A DNA stretch of 64,000 nt from Bacterioplanes sanyensis (GTDB taxonomy: Bacteria; Pseudomonadota; Gammaproteobacteria; Pseudomonadales; Oceanobacteraceae), in assembly GCF_014652515.1 (NCBI RefSeq), contig NZ_BMYY01000002.1, positions 513,450 to 577,449 on the forward strand. Reading direction: 5' to 3'. Made by a program: the position numbers and the translations under genes. Within the stretch, counting starts at the first letter, position 1. Every line of letters starts with the position of its first letter. The notes beneath the pieces are model-generated. The model worked only from the letters and a program-made list of their open reading frames with translations, was not told the DNA's origin and searched no databases. Positions 17,312 through 26,070 of the stretch are shown in pieces.

Positions 17312-18763
17312 ATGTGGAGAGACATTAGAGTGCTGTTGATCGATGATGATCAGCAGCGGCGGCATGATTTGAAGGTCGTTCTCGACTTTTTGGGTGAAGA
17401 GAGCATCGCGGTCAGTGCGGCTGAGTGGCGTGAGGCCGCTAGCGATCAAATCGAAGACAGCAGTAAGGTAAATGCCGTTATGTTGGGCTATTGCTCAGAT
17501 CCGGCAGCGTTGGTGAAGGAGTTGTTGGAGTGGGACAAGGGCATTCCTTTGTTGGCCTTGGAAGACTCGCCTGTAGGGCCTGATGCTTCTGACGCGATGC
17601 GCCATGCCATTGTTGCTACCGTCGATATGCCGCCGAGCTATAGCCAGTTGCTAGATAGCTTGCACCGCTGCCAAGTATATCGTGAGCAATACAGTCACAG
17701 CCGTAACCGTGGTGAGCGCCGCGAGGTACAGCTGTTTCGCAGCTTGGTCGGCACCAGCCGGCAGGTTCAGCACGTGCGTGAGTTGATCATGCAAGTGGCC
17801 GATAAAGATGTCAGTGTGATGATTCAGGGAGAATCTGGTACTGGCAAAGAGGTCGTCGCACGCAATCTACACTACCACTCTTATCGTCGTAACAAACCTT
17901 TTGTGCCCGTGAACTGTGGTGCTATTCCGGCTGAGCTCCTAGAAAGTGAGCTGTTTGGCCATGAAAAAGGGGCCTTTACCGGCGCGATTAGTAGTCGGCC
18001 GGGGCGTTTTGAGTTGGCCGAAGGCGGTACGTTATTCCTAGACGAAATTGGCGATATGCCGCTCAATATGCAGGTGAAAATTCTACGTGTGCTGCAAGAG
18101 CACACGTTTGAGCGGGTTGGTAGCAATAAAACCATGAAAGCTGACGTGCGCATTATTGCGGCCACGCACAAAAATTTAGAAAGCATGATTGCAGACGGCT
18201 CGTTCCGCGAAGACCTCTACTACCGCCTCAATGTTTTTCCCATAGAAATGCCATCCTTGCGTGAGCGCATCGAAGATTTGCCGCTGCTGCTCAATGAGCT
18301 GATTTCACGTATGGAAAACGAAAAGCGCGGTTCCATTCGATTCAACTCCGCCGCGATCATGTCGCTATGCCGACATGAGTGGCACGGCAATGTGCGTGAG
18401 CTGGCAAACTTAGTCGAGCGCTTGGCGATTTTGCATCCTTACGGTGTGGTTGGCGTTGGCGAGCTGCCGAAAAAATTCCGTCATTTGGACGAAGACGAAG
18501 ATGGTTTGCCCTCTCCCGTTGCTGATGTTACTCAGCAGGAGGCTGGTTTAGCCGGCGTCGACTCGCCTGCTTTGTTGCCAGTGAATGGATTAGACTTGCG
18601 CGAGTACCTGCAGGATTTGGAGTGTTCTTTAATTCAACAAGCGCTTGATGATGCCAATGGCGTAGTCGCTCGCGCGGCTGAAAAGCTAAATATACGTCGC
18701 ACCACCTTGGTGGAGAAAATGCGCAAGTACAATTTGTCGCGCAAAGAAAAAGACCCCGCTTAG
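17312..18763 (+). CDS. fleQ: FleQ, master sigma-54 activator of flagellar genes
   Basis: FleQ activates sigma-54 transcription of early flagellar operons and responds to c-di-GMP. The 483-aa product begins MWRDIRVLLIDDD, like P. aeruginosa FleQ. Domain order is an atypical receiver (1-130), an AAA+ domain (about 140-380) with Walker A GESGTGKE at 173-180, the sigma-54 contact GAFTGA at 220-225 and Walker B LFLDEIGD, and a Fis-type HTH (GVVARAAEKLNIRRTTLVEK) at the end. The c-di-GMP contact segment LFRS (141-144) and R184-N185 align with R144, R185 and N186 of the P. aeruginosa protein. It is monocistronic, closed by a strong terminator, and sits upstream of fleSR. Confidence 0.96.
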   Translation: MWRDIRVLLIDDDQQRRHDLKVVLDFLGEESIAVSAAEWREAASDQIEDSSKVNAVMLGYCSDPAALVKELLEWDKGIPLLALEDSPVGPDASDAMRHAIVATVDMPPSYSQLLDSLHRCQVYREQYSHSRNRGERREVQLFRSLVGTSRQVQHVRELIMQVADKDVSVMIQGESGTGKEVVARNLHYHSYRRNKPFVPVNCGAIPAELLESELFGHEKGAFTGAISSRPGRFELAEGGTLFLDEIGDMPLNMQVKILRVLQEHTFERVGSNKTMKADVRIIAATHKNLESMIADGSFREDLYYRLNVFPIEMPSLRERIEDLPLLLNELISRMENEKRGSIRFNSAAIMSLCRHEWHGNVRELANLVERLAILHPYGVVGVGELPKKFRHLDEDEDGLPSPVADVTQQEAGLAGVDSPALLPVNGLDLREYLQDLECSLIQQALDDANGVVARAAEKLNIRRTTLVEKMRKYNLSRKEKDPA

Positions 18764-18803
18764 TGTCAGCCCCTGCCAGTGCAATATCAGCGCCTACCAC
18801 TCG

Positions 18804-18829
18804 ACACCGGCATATGCCGGTGTTTTTTT
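18804..18829 (+). terminator. intrinsic terminator after fleQ
   Basis: ACACCGGCATATGCCGGTGT at 18804-18823 is a perfect 20-base palindrome (8-bp stem, ATAT loop) running straight into a T run. Confidence 0.92.
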
Positions 18830-18863
18830 CTGACGCTTTTTTATCTTATTGACGATGTAAATA

Positions 18864-18879
18864 CGGCACGCAACTTGCT
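18864..18879 (+). promoter_or_regulatory. sigma-54 promoter of fleSR
   Basis: CGGCACGCAACTTGCT at 18864-18879 matches TGGCAC-N5-TTGCT except for the first base, with GG-N10-GC spacing. It is 58 bases upstream of fleS, as expected for FleQ-dependent fleSR. Confidence 0.85.
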
Positions 18880-18936
18880 CAAGCCCTAGTAACTGAACTT
18901 TGATGCCAGAAAATCGGCATAGTTGACGAGGTGATT

Positions 18937-20205
18937 ATGAGCAACCTTGCTGTACGCCATACAAATGACGCTGAATCAGATTCTCAGCCGTGGGATCTAC
19001 CGGCGGGTACGGCTCCGATGGAGCCAGCGGACCTGAAGAGAGCCTTCAACTTGTTTACCGAAATGTCGCAGCAGCTGACGGACTCCTACACCCAGCTAGA
19101 AAATCGGGTGCAACAGCTGAGTGGTGAGTTGGCGACGGTATCGGCGCAGCGCATGCACGAGCTGGCAGAAAAAGAGCGCCTCGCCGATCGCTTGGAAAGC
19201 CTGCTGCAGCTGATGCCAGCCGGTGTCTTGTTGCTGGATGAAAATGGCTACGTTAGCCAAGCGAACCCCGCCGCTGAAGAGTTTTTGCTCGCCGCCGCTG
19301 GTAGCAGCAGCCTAGTTGGGCAACGCTGGCGCAGCCTGATCCAAAAATGCTTTAAGCCTCGCCTAGACGATGGCCATGAAATCTCCTTGGTCGATGGCCG
19401 GAGGGTGCAGCTGCAAACCGCCGCCATGGTCAACGAACGTGGCCAACTCATTTTGCTGACGGATATGACGCAAACGCGTGAGCTACAAGCCCGTCTGAGC
19501 CAGCATCAGCGCTTATCATCAATGGGGAAAATGGTGGCATCGCTGGCTCATCAAATACGCACGCCTCTGTCAGCGGCCACCTTGTATGCCGGTCATTTAT
19601 CGAGTTCTGAACTGACCCGTGAACAACGCCAGCGCTTTGCCGGCAAGTTGCAAGAGCGGCTACAGCACTTGGAAAGCCAGGTGCGAGATATGTTGATTTT
19701 TGCTCGTGGTGAGGCGCCACTGAATGACGAGCTGACCTTGGCTGAGCTGCAGCAGCAGTTATTGAATGCGATGGAAGTACCGCTCAAACAGCACCAAGTG
19801 GACTTGTCTACCCAGCTTCCTGTGCCGCAGCATCGTTTGCGTTGCAACCGTGATGCGCTGGTCAGTTGCCTGATGAACTTAGTCAACAATGCTCTAGAGG
19901 CAAGCGAAGGTAAGTGCCAACTTACTTTAAGTTTAGCGCCTAGCCATAGTGGCGGTGTTTATATTCACTTGACCGATAACGGCCCTGGTATCAGCGAGGC
20001 ACTGTTGGCGCGGGTGTCAGAGCCGTTTGTGACCACCAAGAGCAATGGCACTGGGCTCGGCTTGGCGGTGGTGCAAGCCGTGGTACGAGCCCATCGCGGT
20101 GAGTTTTTACTGACTAATCGCCCGAGCGGCCCAGGTGCCATTGCCACCATTGTTTTGCCCGCTTTGATTCAACCTGCCGCCGGCGCACCAGCAACAGGAG
20201 TCTGA
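18937..20205 (+). CDS. fleS: FleS, sensor histidine kinase of the flagellar hierarchy
   Basis: FleS phosphorylates FleR to switch on the hook-basal body genes. The start is the ATG at 18937 after GAGGTG; the in-frame GTG at 18931 is part of that ribosome site. The 422-aa protein is soluble (no membrane segment): an N-terminal coiled coil (FTEMSQQLTDSYTQLENRVQ), one PAS domain (LMPAGVLLLDENGYVSQANP), a HisKA domain with the phospho-His in VASLAHQIRTPLSAA, and a HATPase with the N box (LVNNALEASEGKCQ), G1 box (DNGPGIS) and G2 box (GTGLGLAVVQ). fleR follows one base later. Confidence 0.94.
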   Translation: MSNLAVRHTNDAESDSQPWDLPAGTAPMEPADLKRAFNLFTEMSQQLTDSYTQLENRVQQLSGELATVSAQRMHELAEKERLADRLESLLQLMPAGVLLLDENGYVSQANPAAEEFLLAAAGSSSLVGQRWRSLIQKCFKPRLDDGHEISLVDGRRVQLQTAAMVNERGQLILLTDMTQTRELQARLSQHQRLSSMGKMVASLAHQIRTPLSAATLYAGHLSSSELTREQRQRFAGKLQERLQHLESQVRDMLIFARGEAPLNDELTLAELQQQLLNAMEVPLKQHQVDLSTQLPVPQHRLRCNRDALVSCLMNLVNNALEASEGKCQLTLSLAPSHSGGVYIHLTDNGPGISEALLARVSEPFVTTKSNGTGLGLAVVQAVVRAHRGEFLLTNRPSGPGAIATIVLPALIQPAAGAPATGV

Positions 20206-20206
20206 T

Positions 20207-21562
20207 ATGAAAGTTCTGGTCGTAGAAGATGATTTAAGTTTGCGCGAAGCCGTGGTGGACTCGCTGGAGTTGGCCGGTTATGAGGTCAGTGAGGCCGCCA
20301 ATGGTGCTGATGGTCTGGCGCAGTTGCGGCGTCAGTCACCTGACTTGGTCTTGTCTGACATTAATATGCCAGAAATGGACGGCCTGCAATTATTGGACGC
20401 GGTTAAGCAAGAACGGCCCTGGCTGCCCTTTGTCTTAATGACCGCTTATGGCGATGTCGGCCAAGCGGTCAGTGCCATGCAGCGCGGTGCCCATGACTAT
20501 TTGATGAAGCCGTTTGAACTGAATGAGCTGCACACCATGTTGCAACCTTTTAGTGGTCAGCAAGCGGAGGATGACTCACAACCCGTGTGTGAAGACCCTG
20601 CATCGATGCAGCTATTTCAGATGGCCAAACGCGTGGCTGAAACCGACTCAACGGTATTAATCAGTGGTGAGAGCGGCACTGGTAAAGAGGTGCTGGCACG
20701 TTACATTCACCAGCAATCCGGCCGGCGCAAAGGACCATTCATTGCCATTAACTGCGCCGCGATTCCAGAAAATATGCTCGAAGCCATGTTATTCGGCTAT
20801 GAAAAGGGTGCCTTCACCGGTGCTTATCAATCCATGCCTGGCAAGTTTGAACAAGCCGACGGCGGCACCTTATTGTTGGATGAAATCACCGAGATGGACC
20901 TCGGGCTGCAAGCCAAGCTACTGCGCGTGCTGCAAGAGCGTCAGGTTGAGCGTCTTGGGGGCAAAAAAACCATTGATCTGGATGTGCGTATTGTCGCAAC
21001 CACCAACCGTGAGCTGGCGGAGTACGTGGCGGATGGTAATTTTCGTGAAGATTTATATTACCGGCTGAGCGTCTTTCCACTGCACTGGCTGCCACTGCGC
21101 GAGCGGTGTGGTGACATTGCGCCACTGACTCGACGCCTGCTGGCCCATCATGCCGCCAAAATGAAACGGCCAACGCCGGTATTGCTGGCATCAGCCGAGC
21201 GCAAGTTGCTCAGCCATAGTTGGCCAGGCAACGTCCGCGAGCTGGACAATACGGTACAGCGGGCGTTGATTTTGCAATCTGGGCCGCAAATCAGCGATAC
21301 GGACCTACTGCTCACTCCTGTGCCTAAGCATCGCCAGTTGGTTGCAGATGACGAACCGACGACAGCCATGCCGCTGGATGAAGGTGAGCTGGGCAGTGAT
21401 TTGCGCAATCGCGAAGTCGAACTGATTGTCAAAGCGCTGCGTGAAGAGCCGTCACGCAAAGAGGCCGCAGACCGCCTCGGAATAAGCCCACGCACCCTGC
21501 GCTATAAGGTGGCGCGCTTACGCGATGAAGGCATTGACGTCGAGTCGATGTTAAGCGCGTAA
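20207..21562 (+). CDS. fleR: FleR, sigma-54-dependent response regulator
   Basis: FleR is the partner of FleS and activates later basal-body and hook genes with sigma-54. The 451-aa product has a complete receiver with phospho-acceptor Asp51 (LVLSDINMPEMDG), an AAA+ domain with Walker A GESGTGKEVLARYIH, an intact GAFTGA loop near residue 201 and Walker B LLLDEITEMD, and a Fis-type HTH at the C-terminus (SRKEAADRLGISPRTLRYKV). It is cotranscribed with fleS from the sigma-54 promoter at 18864 and closed by a terminator at 21597. Confidence 0.95.
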   Translation: MKVLVVEDDLSLREAVVDSLELAGYEVSEAANGADGLAQLRRQSPDLVLSDINMPEMDGLQLLDAVKQERPWLPFVLMTAYGDVGQAVSAMQRGAHDYLMKPFELNELHTMLQPFSGQQAEDDSQPVCEDPASMQLFQMAKRVAETDSTVLISGESGTGKEVLARYIHQQSGRRKGPFIAINCAAIPENMLEAMLFGYEKGAFTGAYQSMPGKFEQADGGTLLLDEITEMDLGLQAKLLRVLQERQVERLGGKKTIDLDVRIVATTNRELAEYVADGNFREDLYYRLSVFPLHWLPLRERCGDIAPLTRRLLAHHAAKMKRPTPVLLASAERKLLSHSWPGNVRELDNTVQRALILQSGPQISDTDLLLTPVPKHRQLVADDEPTTAMPLDEGELGSDLRNREVELIVKALREEPSRKEAADRLGISPRTLRYKVARLRDEGIDVESMLSA

Positions 21563-21596
21563 CCTGCTTTTTTCAGTTTGCAGTATGTTCGTAGCT

Positions 21597-21627
21597 AAAA
21601 AGCCGCCGTCATCTTGGCGGCTTTTTT
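21597..21627 (+). terminator. intrinsic terminator after fleR
   Basis: AAAAAGCCGCC at 21597-21607 pairs with GGCGGCTTTTT at 21616-21626 around an 8-base loop, ending in a T run. Confidence 0.9.
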
Positions 21628-21640
21628 GTGTCGGCAGAAT

Positions 21641-21656
21641 TGGCAAGAGCTTTGCA
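21641..21656 (+). promoter_or_regulatory. sigma-54 promoter of the fliEFGHIJ operon
   Basis: TGGCAAGAGCTTTGCA at 21641-21656 has GG at 21642-21643 and GC at 21654-21655 with exactly ten bases between. It lies 75 bases upstream of fliE. Confidence 0.85.
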
Positions 21657-21730
21657 ATGACAGAAATATAGATACAAAAATTCCCTTAAAGCGTCAAAAA
21701 AGCGTACGCATGACGGTGAGGTAACTGCAT

Positions 21731-22183
21731 ATGGTCAATCGTGTCGATGTTAATAGCGTGCTGATGCAAATGCGTCAGGTTAAAGAGCAGTTGCGCGCCC
21801 AGCACGATCAGCAGGCAAGCCAAGCGGCGCCCACTGCGGAGCTGCGCAGTGATCGAATTGCCGGTGACAATCTTGCGCGTCAAGTTGAGCGGTTACAGCA
21901 ACAGCAGCAGCAGGTGAATCCGGCTCAAGCCAGCCAGTCTGTGCAAGGCGACCCTGCGATACCAGATTTTCAAACCATGTTTTCAAACGCCGTCAATAAT
22001 GTGGCTATGAAGCAAAAACAAGCCAGTGAACTGGCAACACGCTTTGAACAAGGCGACCCTAGCATTGATTTACCAGAAGTCATGATTGCTCGGCAAAAAT
22101 CCAGTGTTTCTTTTCAAGCGATGACACAAGTACGTAACAAGTTAATCGAAGCGTACAAAGATGTAATGAATATGCCGGTTTAA
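21731..22183 (+). CDS. fliE: FliE, MS ring-rod junction protein
   Basis: FliE joins the MS ring to the proximal rod and is an early export substrate. The 150-aa product is longer than the usual 100-115 because of a Gln-rich N-terminal part (residues 1-75). The conserved C-terminal half reads FQTMFSNAVNNVAMKQKQAS, then LPEVMIARQKSSVSFQAMTQVRNKLIEAYKDVMNMPV, ending at the expected place. It is the first gene of the sigma-54 operon; fliF begins 14 bases later. Confidence 0.94.
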   Translation: MVNRVDVNSVLMQMRQVKEQLRAQHDQQASQAAPTAELRSDRIAGDNLARQVERLQQQQQQVNPAQASQSVQGDPAIPDFQTMFSNAVNNVAMKQKQASELATRFEQGDPSIDLPEVMIARQKSSVSFQAMTQVRNKLIEAYKDVMNMPV

Positions 22184-22197
22184 TGTGAGGCCATGGT

Positions 22198-23895
22198 ATG
22201 GAAAACGCACCTGCTCAAACCGGCACTCAAGCCGAACAATCTGATACCAGTCGTGACCCAATGCTGGACGACGCCAGTGGCGGTGCACATCCGGTATTGG
22301 CGGGTTTTAATCGCCTAACCATTATTCGTCAAGTGGGCGTCATTGCTGGCATTGCCTTGGTGATTGCCTTGGCGTTTGCGATTTTAATCTGGTCACAGGA
22401 GCCATCCTATAAGCCACTCATTCATCGCCTGCAAGACCATAACGCCCAAGATATCATCGAAATTTTGCAGCGTGAGAATATTAATTTTCAAATTGATCCA
22501 TCATCACAGATATTGATGGTGCAGTCGGGCGATCTACACGAAGCCAGGATGAAGCTAGCGGCGGCCAGTTTAATTGACGAAAAAACTGTTGGCTTAGAAG
22601 TGCTGGAGCAAGATAGTGCCTTAGGCACCAGCCAGTTTATTGAAAATGCGCGTTATCGCCGCGGTCTGGAGGGTGAGCTGGCACGTACCATTGCCAGTGT
22701 TAATGCGGTGCGTAATGCCAGGGTGCATTTGGCGTTACCGAAAGAGTCGGTATTTGTACGTGATAAGCGCTCGCCTAGAGCATCGGTCTTTTTGGAATTG
22801 TACGCTGGCCGAGAAATGACACGAGATCAGGTCGAAGCCATAGTTAATTTAGTCGCCTCCAGCGTCAGTGATATGGCGCGCAGCGATGTGTCTATCGTTG
22901 ACCAACACGGTAATTTGTTGTCGAAAATTGAGCAGCAAAGTGAAGACTTTATGGTGACCAAGCAATTGGAGTACACCCAAAAAGTTGAAGAGTCACTGAT
23001 TTCTGCGGTCAATAATATTCTCAAGCCTGTGCTGGGTAGTGACAACTACAAAGCAGAAGTCTCGGCTGATGTTGACTTCACTGTGCAGGAGCAAAGCGAG
23101 GAGCTGTATAACCCAGATTTAATCGCACTGCGCAGCGAGCAACTGATCGATGAAGAAAACGTCGGTGACCCTAATGGCGGTATTCCTGGCGCTCTGGCCA
23201 ATCAGCCGCCCATTGATGTGCAAGTCCCCGAACAAGCGAATGGTGGCCAAGGGGGGAATGTGCCAGCGCAACGCCGCTCAGAAGCCACCCGTAATTATGA
23301 GGTCGATCGTACCCTTAGCTATAAACAGCATCAGGTTGGTCGATTGCGCCGCGTGACCGTTGCCGTGGTGGTGAACGACCGCGAAAATATCAATGCCGAG
23401 GGCGAGGTGGAGTACGTGCCTTGGGCGCTAGAAGACCTGCAGCGATTGGAAATATTGGTCAAAAATGCCGTTGGTTTTAACCCTGCCCGCGGCGACAGCG
23501 TTAATGTGATCAACTCACCCTTTATGGGTAAAGGTGACGTCGCCTTAGGCGAGCCAGATTTTTGGACTCAACCTTGGTTCTGGGAAATCATGAAGCAAGT
23601 GTTGGCCGGATTGTTTATATTGGTATTGATTTTCGGTGTCATTCGACCCACGGTGAAAAGCATCGCCAGCCGCGGCAAAGAAGACTCCGCCAGTATTCTC
23701 GATGAGCTGGAAGACGCTGAGGCAGGTCTAGAAGATGAGCGTGTCACCTTGGCGGGCGTGGATGAGTTCATGTTACCAGGTGCCTCTGAAAGTTATGAAC
23801 GTCAGCTGGATGCGCTTAAGGGCCTGATCGCCGAAGATCCTGCCCGAGTGGCCCAGACGGTGATTAGATGGGTAAACGACGACGATGGCCGATGA
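22198..23895 (+). CDS. fliF: FliF, MS-ring protein
   Basis: FliF forms the MS ring in the inner membrane, the base on which the motor and export gate are built. The 565-aa product has an N-terminal membrane helix (VGVIAGIALVIALAFAILIW), the ring-building motif domains (ENARYRRGLEGELARTIASV), a periplasmic region, a second membrane helix near the C-terminus (VLAGLFILVLIFGVI) and a cytoplasmic tail (RVAQTVIRWVNDDDGR) that binds FliG. It overlaps the next gene, fliG, by 11 bases, suggesting translational coupling of the two partners. Confidence 0.96.
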   Translation: MENAPAQTGTQAEQSDTSRDPMLDDASGGAHPVLAGFNRLTIIRQVGVIAGIALVIALAFAILIWSQEPSYKPLIHRLQDHNAQDIIEILQRENINFQIDPSSQILMVQSGDLHEARMKLAAASLIDEKTVGLEVLEQDSALGTSQFIENARYRRGLEGELARTIASVNAVRNARVHLALPKESVFVRDKRSPRASVFLELYAGREMTRDQVEAIVNLVASSVSDMARSDVSIVDQHGNLLSKIEQQSEDFMVTKQLEYTQKVEESLISAVNNILKPVLGSDNYKAEVSADVDFTVQEQSEELYNPDLIALRSEQLIDEENVGDPNGGIPGALANQPPIDVQVPEQANGGQGGNVPAQRRSEATRNYEVDRTLSYKQHQVGRLRRVTVAVVVNDRENINAEGEVEYVPWALEDLQRLEILVKNAVGFNPARGDSVNVINSPFMGKGDVALGEPDFWTQPWFWEIMKQVLAGLFILVLIFGVIRPTVKSIASRGKEDSASILDELEDAEAGLEDERVTLAGVDEFMLPGASESYERQLDALKGLIAEDPARVAQTVIRWVNDDDGR

Positions 23896-24907
23896 CGAAC
23901 AGGAAAACAATCTCGCGAACCTGAGTAAAGTCGAGCGTGCCGCCATATTGTTGATGACGCTAGGCGAACAAGACGCTGCTGAGATTCTCAAGCACATGGG
24001 GCCCAAAGAAGTGCAGCGCGTGGGTACTGCCATGGCGACGTTGAGCAATGTGAACCAAAACCAAGTTGAGACCGTGGTGGCTCAGTTCTTAGAAGAGGTC
24101 GGCGGCCAAACCGGCATGGGGCTGGGCTCGGATCAATATATCCGCAATATGTTGACATCGGCGCTAGGTAACGACAAAGCCGGTGCATTGATCGACCGCA
24201 TTTTATTGGGGGGCAACACGACGGGGTTAGACTCGCTTAAGTGGATGGAGCCGCGTCAAGTGGCTGATCTGATTCGTCACGAGCACCCACAAATTCAAGC
24301 CATCGTGGTGTCTTATCTCGACGCCGATCAATCGGCCGAGATTCTGTCCAACTTCGATGAAAAAGTGCGCTTGGATATCGTCATGCGGGTGGCGGCATTG
24401 GAGGCGGTGCAACCGGCGGCTCTGCAGGAGCTGAACGATATTCTCGAGCGTCAATTCTCTGGCAAAGCTGGCACTCAAACGACTTCGATGGGCGGTGTTA
24501 AAGTCGCTGCCAGCATCGTCAACTACGTCGATAGCACCATGGCCAATGAGCTGCTGGAAAGCATCAAAGAAATGGATGACGATTTGGGCACCCAGATTCA
24601 GGATCTGATGTTTGTTTTCGACAACCTAGTCGATGTCGACGATCGCGGCATTCAAACTCTACTGCGCGAAGTTTCTACCGATCTGCTCGTGGTTGCGCTC
24701 AAAGGTGCCGACCCTACGGTACAGGACAAAATCTTCAAAAATATGTCGAAACGCGCCGCTGAGCTGCTGCGTGATGACCTAGAGGCGAAAGGGCCAGTTA
24801 AAGTCAGCGAAGTGGAAGGTGCGCAAAAAGAAATCCTCACCATTGCCCGACGCTTGGCAGATGCCGGCGAGATTATTCTGGGTGGTGGTGGTGAAGCCAT
24901 GCTCTGA
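23885..24907 (+). CDS. fliG: FliG, rotor switch protein
   Basis: FliG sits on the MS ring, binds FliM and meets the stator to produce torque. The 340-aa product has an N-terminal FliF-binding domain (SKVERAAILLMTLGEQDAAE), a middle domain with the EHPQ motif (IRHEHPQIQAIVVSYLDADQ) and a C-terminal torque domain (DLMFVFDNLVDVDDRGIQTL) with charged residues. The length is normal. It lies inside the fliE operon. Confidence 0.97.
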   Translation: MADDEQENNLANLSKVERAAILLMTLGEQDAAEILKHMGPKEVQRVGTAMATLSNVNQNQVETVVAQFLEEVGGQTGMGLGSDQYIRNMLTSALGNDKAGALIDRILLGGNTTGLDSLKWMEPRQVADLIRHEHPQIQAIVVSYLDADQSAEILSNFDEKVRLDIVMRVAALEAVQPAALQELNDILERQFSGKAGTQTTSMGGVKVAASIVNYVDSTMANELLESIKEMDDDLGTQIQDLMFVFDNLVDVDDRGIQTLLREVSTDLLVVALKGADPTVQDKIFKNMSKRAAELLRDDLEAKGPVKVSEVEGAQKEILTIARRLADAGEIILGGGGEAML

Positions 24908-24915
24908 GGCCGGTT

Positions 24916-26070
24916 ATGTCTGAACTGAAAAAGCCTGGCCATACCATTGCTGCCGAGGATGCCCAGGAGGCACGCCCTTGGCGCTTGCCGTTTTGGACCG
25001 AGCCACCCGAGTGGCAAGCCGAGCGTGAGCCAGAAACCGACGAGGAACCAGCGCCAGAAAGCGACGAGGAAGCTTTATCGCTACCGACTGCCGAAGAGCT
25101 TGAGGCTATTCGTCGAGAAGCATACAACGCCGGCCTTGAGCAAGGGCTGGTGGAGGGGCGACAGCAAGGTCACCAGCAAGGCTATGACGAAGGCCGACAG
25201 CAAGGTCATGAGCAGGGTTATGCCAAAGGTGAGCAAGAAGGCCGCAGTGCCGGCTTTGCCGCAGGCGAGGCTCAAGGTTTGGAGGCCGGTCAGAGCAGCA
25301 TCGACACCACAGTCGCGCAACTGCAGCAGGTGATTCAGCAGTTGCAGGCCCAGCTGCTGGAGCGCGATCAGCAGCTACCGCGTATTTTGACGCAACTGGT
25401 TGAACACACTTGCCAACAAGTGATCGCGGCGGAGCTGAAAACAGGCGCCAGCCAGATTGAGCAGTATGTGCAGGCGGCTTTGCAACAATTGCCGGCCGGT
25501 AAGGATCATGTCACCGTGCTGCTCAGTCCTCAGGACGAAGCTCATCTGCAGCAGCTGCCCCCCCTGCGTGGCCGCACTACGGAAGTGGTGGTGGACCCCC
25601 AGTTAAACGCCGGCCAATGCCGTGTTGAAACCGAGCACAGCTGGGTGCAATACGATGTGACTGAGCATTTGCAGTCGCAGCTGGAGCAGCTGATGCCATT
25701 GTTGCTGCAAGCAGCGGAAGACTTTCCGGCTGAGGAGGAATTGTCTCCGGAACTGCCTGATAGGGTGCCCCTGAACGAAGAGGCGTCATCGCCACAGGAC
25801 GACAGCGCTGATTTAGGCAGCGAAGCTCCTACTTCTGAGGCTGAGGTTGCTAACTCGTCTTCGTTGCAACCTGCGGCTGAGCCGCAGCATCATGCTGACA
25901 GCGAATCCAGCGAATCCAGCGAATCCAGCGAATCCAGCGAATCCAGCGAATCCAGCGAATCCAGCGAATCCAGCGAATCCAGCGAATCCAGCGAATCCAG
26001 CGAATCCAGCGAATCCAGCGAATCCGATGAAGCCAACGATGTTGAGGGCCCTAGCCATGGCCCTGAGTGA
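24916..26070 (+). CDS. fliH: FliH, regulator of the export ATPase, with a repetitive Ser-Glu-Ser tail
   Basis: FliH binds the ATPase FliI and docks it at the C ring and export gate. The 384-aa protein is longer than most (about 230-280). The N-terminal Trp-rich segment ([15 protein letters not shown]) fits FlhA/FliN docking. A long GxxxG repeat helix follows (about 75-125, for example [19 protein letters not shown]), then the conserved FliH C-domain (about 140-265). An extra acidic tail ends in 14 Ser-Glu-Ser units (residues 329-370) encoded by 14 perfect 9-bp repeats. The tail has no counterpart in typical FliH. The stop lies 14 bases inside the chosen start of fliI. Confidence 0.93.
   Translation: MSELKKPGHTIAAEDAQEARPWRLPFWTEPPEWQAEREPETDEEPAPESDEEALSLPTAEELEAIRREAYNAGLEQGLVEGRQQGHQQGYDEGRQQGHEQGYAKGEQEGRSAGFAAGEAQGLEAGQSSIDTTVAQLQQVIQQLQAQLLERDQQLPRILTQLVEHTCQQVIAAELKTGASQIEQYVQAALQQLPAGKDHVTVLLSPQDEAHLQQLPPLRGRTTEVVVDPQLNAGQCRVETEHSWVQYDVTEHLQSQLEQLMPLLLQAAEDFPAEEELSPELPDRVPLNEEASSPQDDSADLGSEAPTSEAEVANSSSLQPAAEPQHHADSESSESSESSESSESSESSESSESSESSESSESSESSESSESDEANDVEGPSHGPE
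25900..26025 (+). repeat. 14 perfect tandem copies of a 9-bp unit in fliH
   Basis: AGCGAATCC is repeated 14 times without a mismatch (126 bases). The unit length is a multiple of three, so gain or loss of copies keeps the fliH frame and only changes the length of the Ser-Glu-Ser tail. Perfect identity points to recent expansion by slippage. The array ends 31 bases before the fliI start. Confidence 0.98.

Noticed and set aside
25900-26025. CRISPR array
   Set aside because: Units are 9 bp, contiguous and without spacers; the array is coding in fliH.
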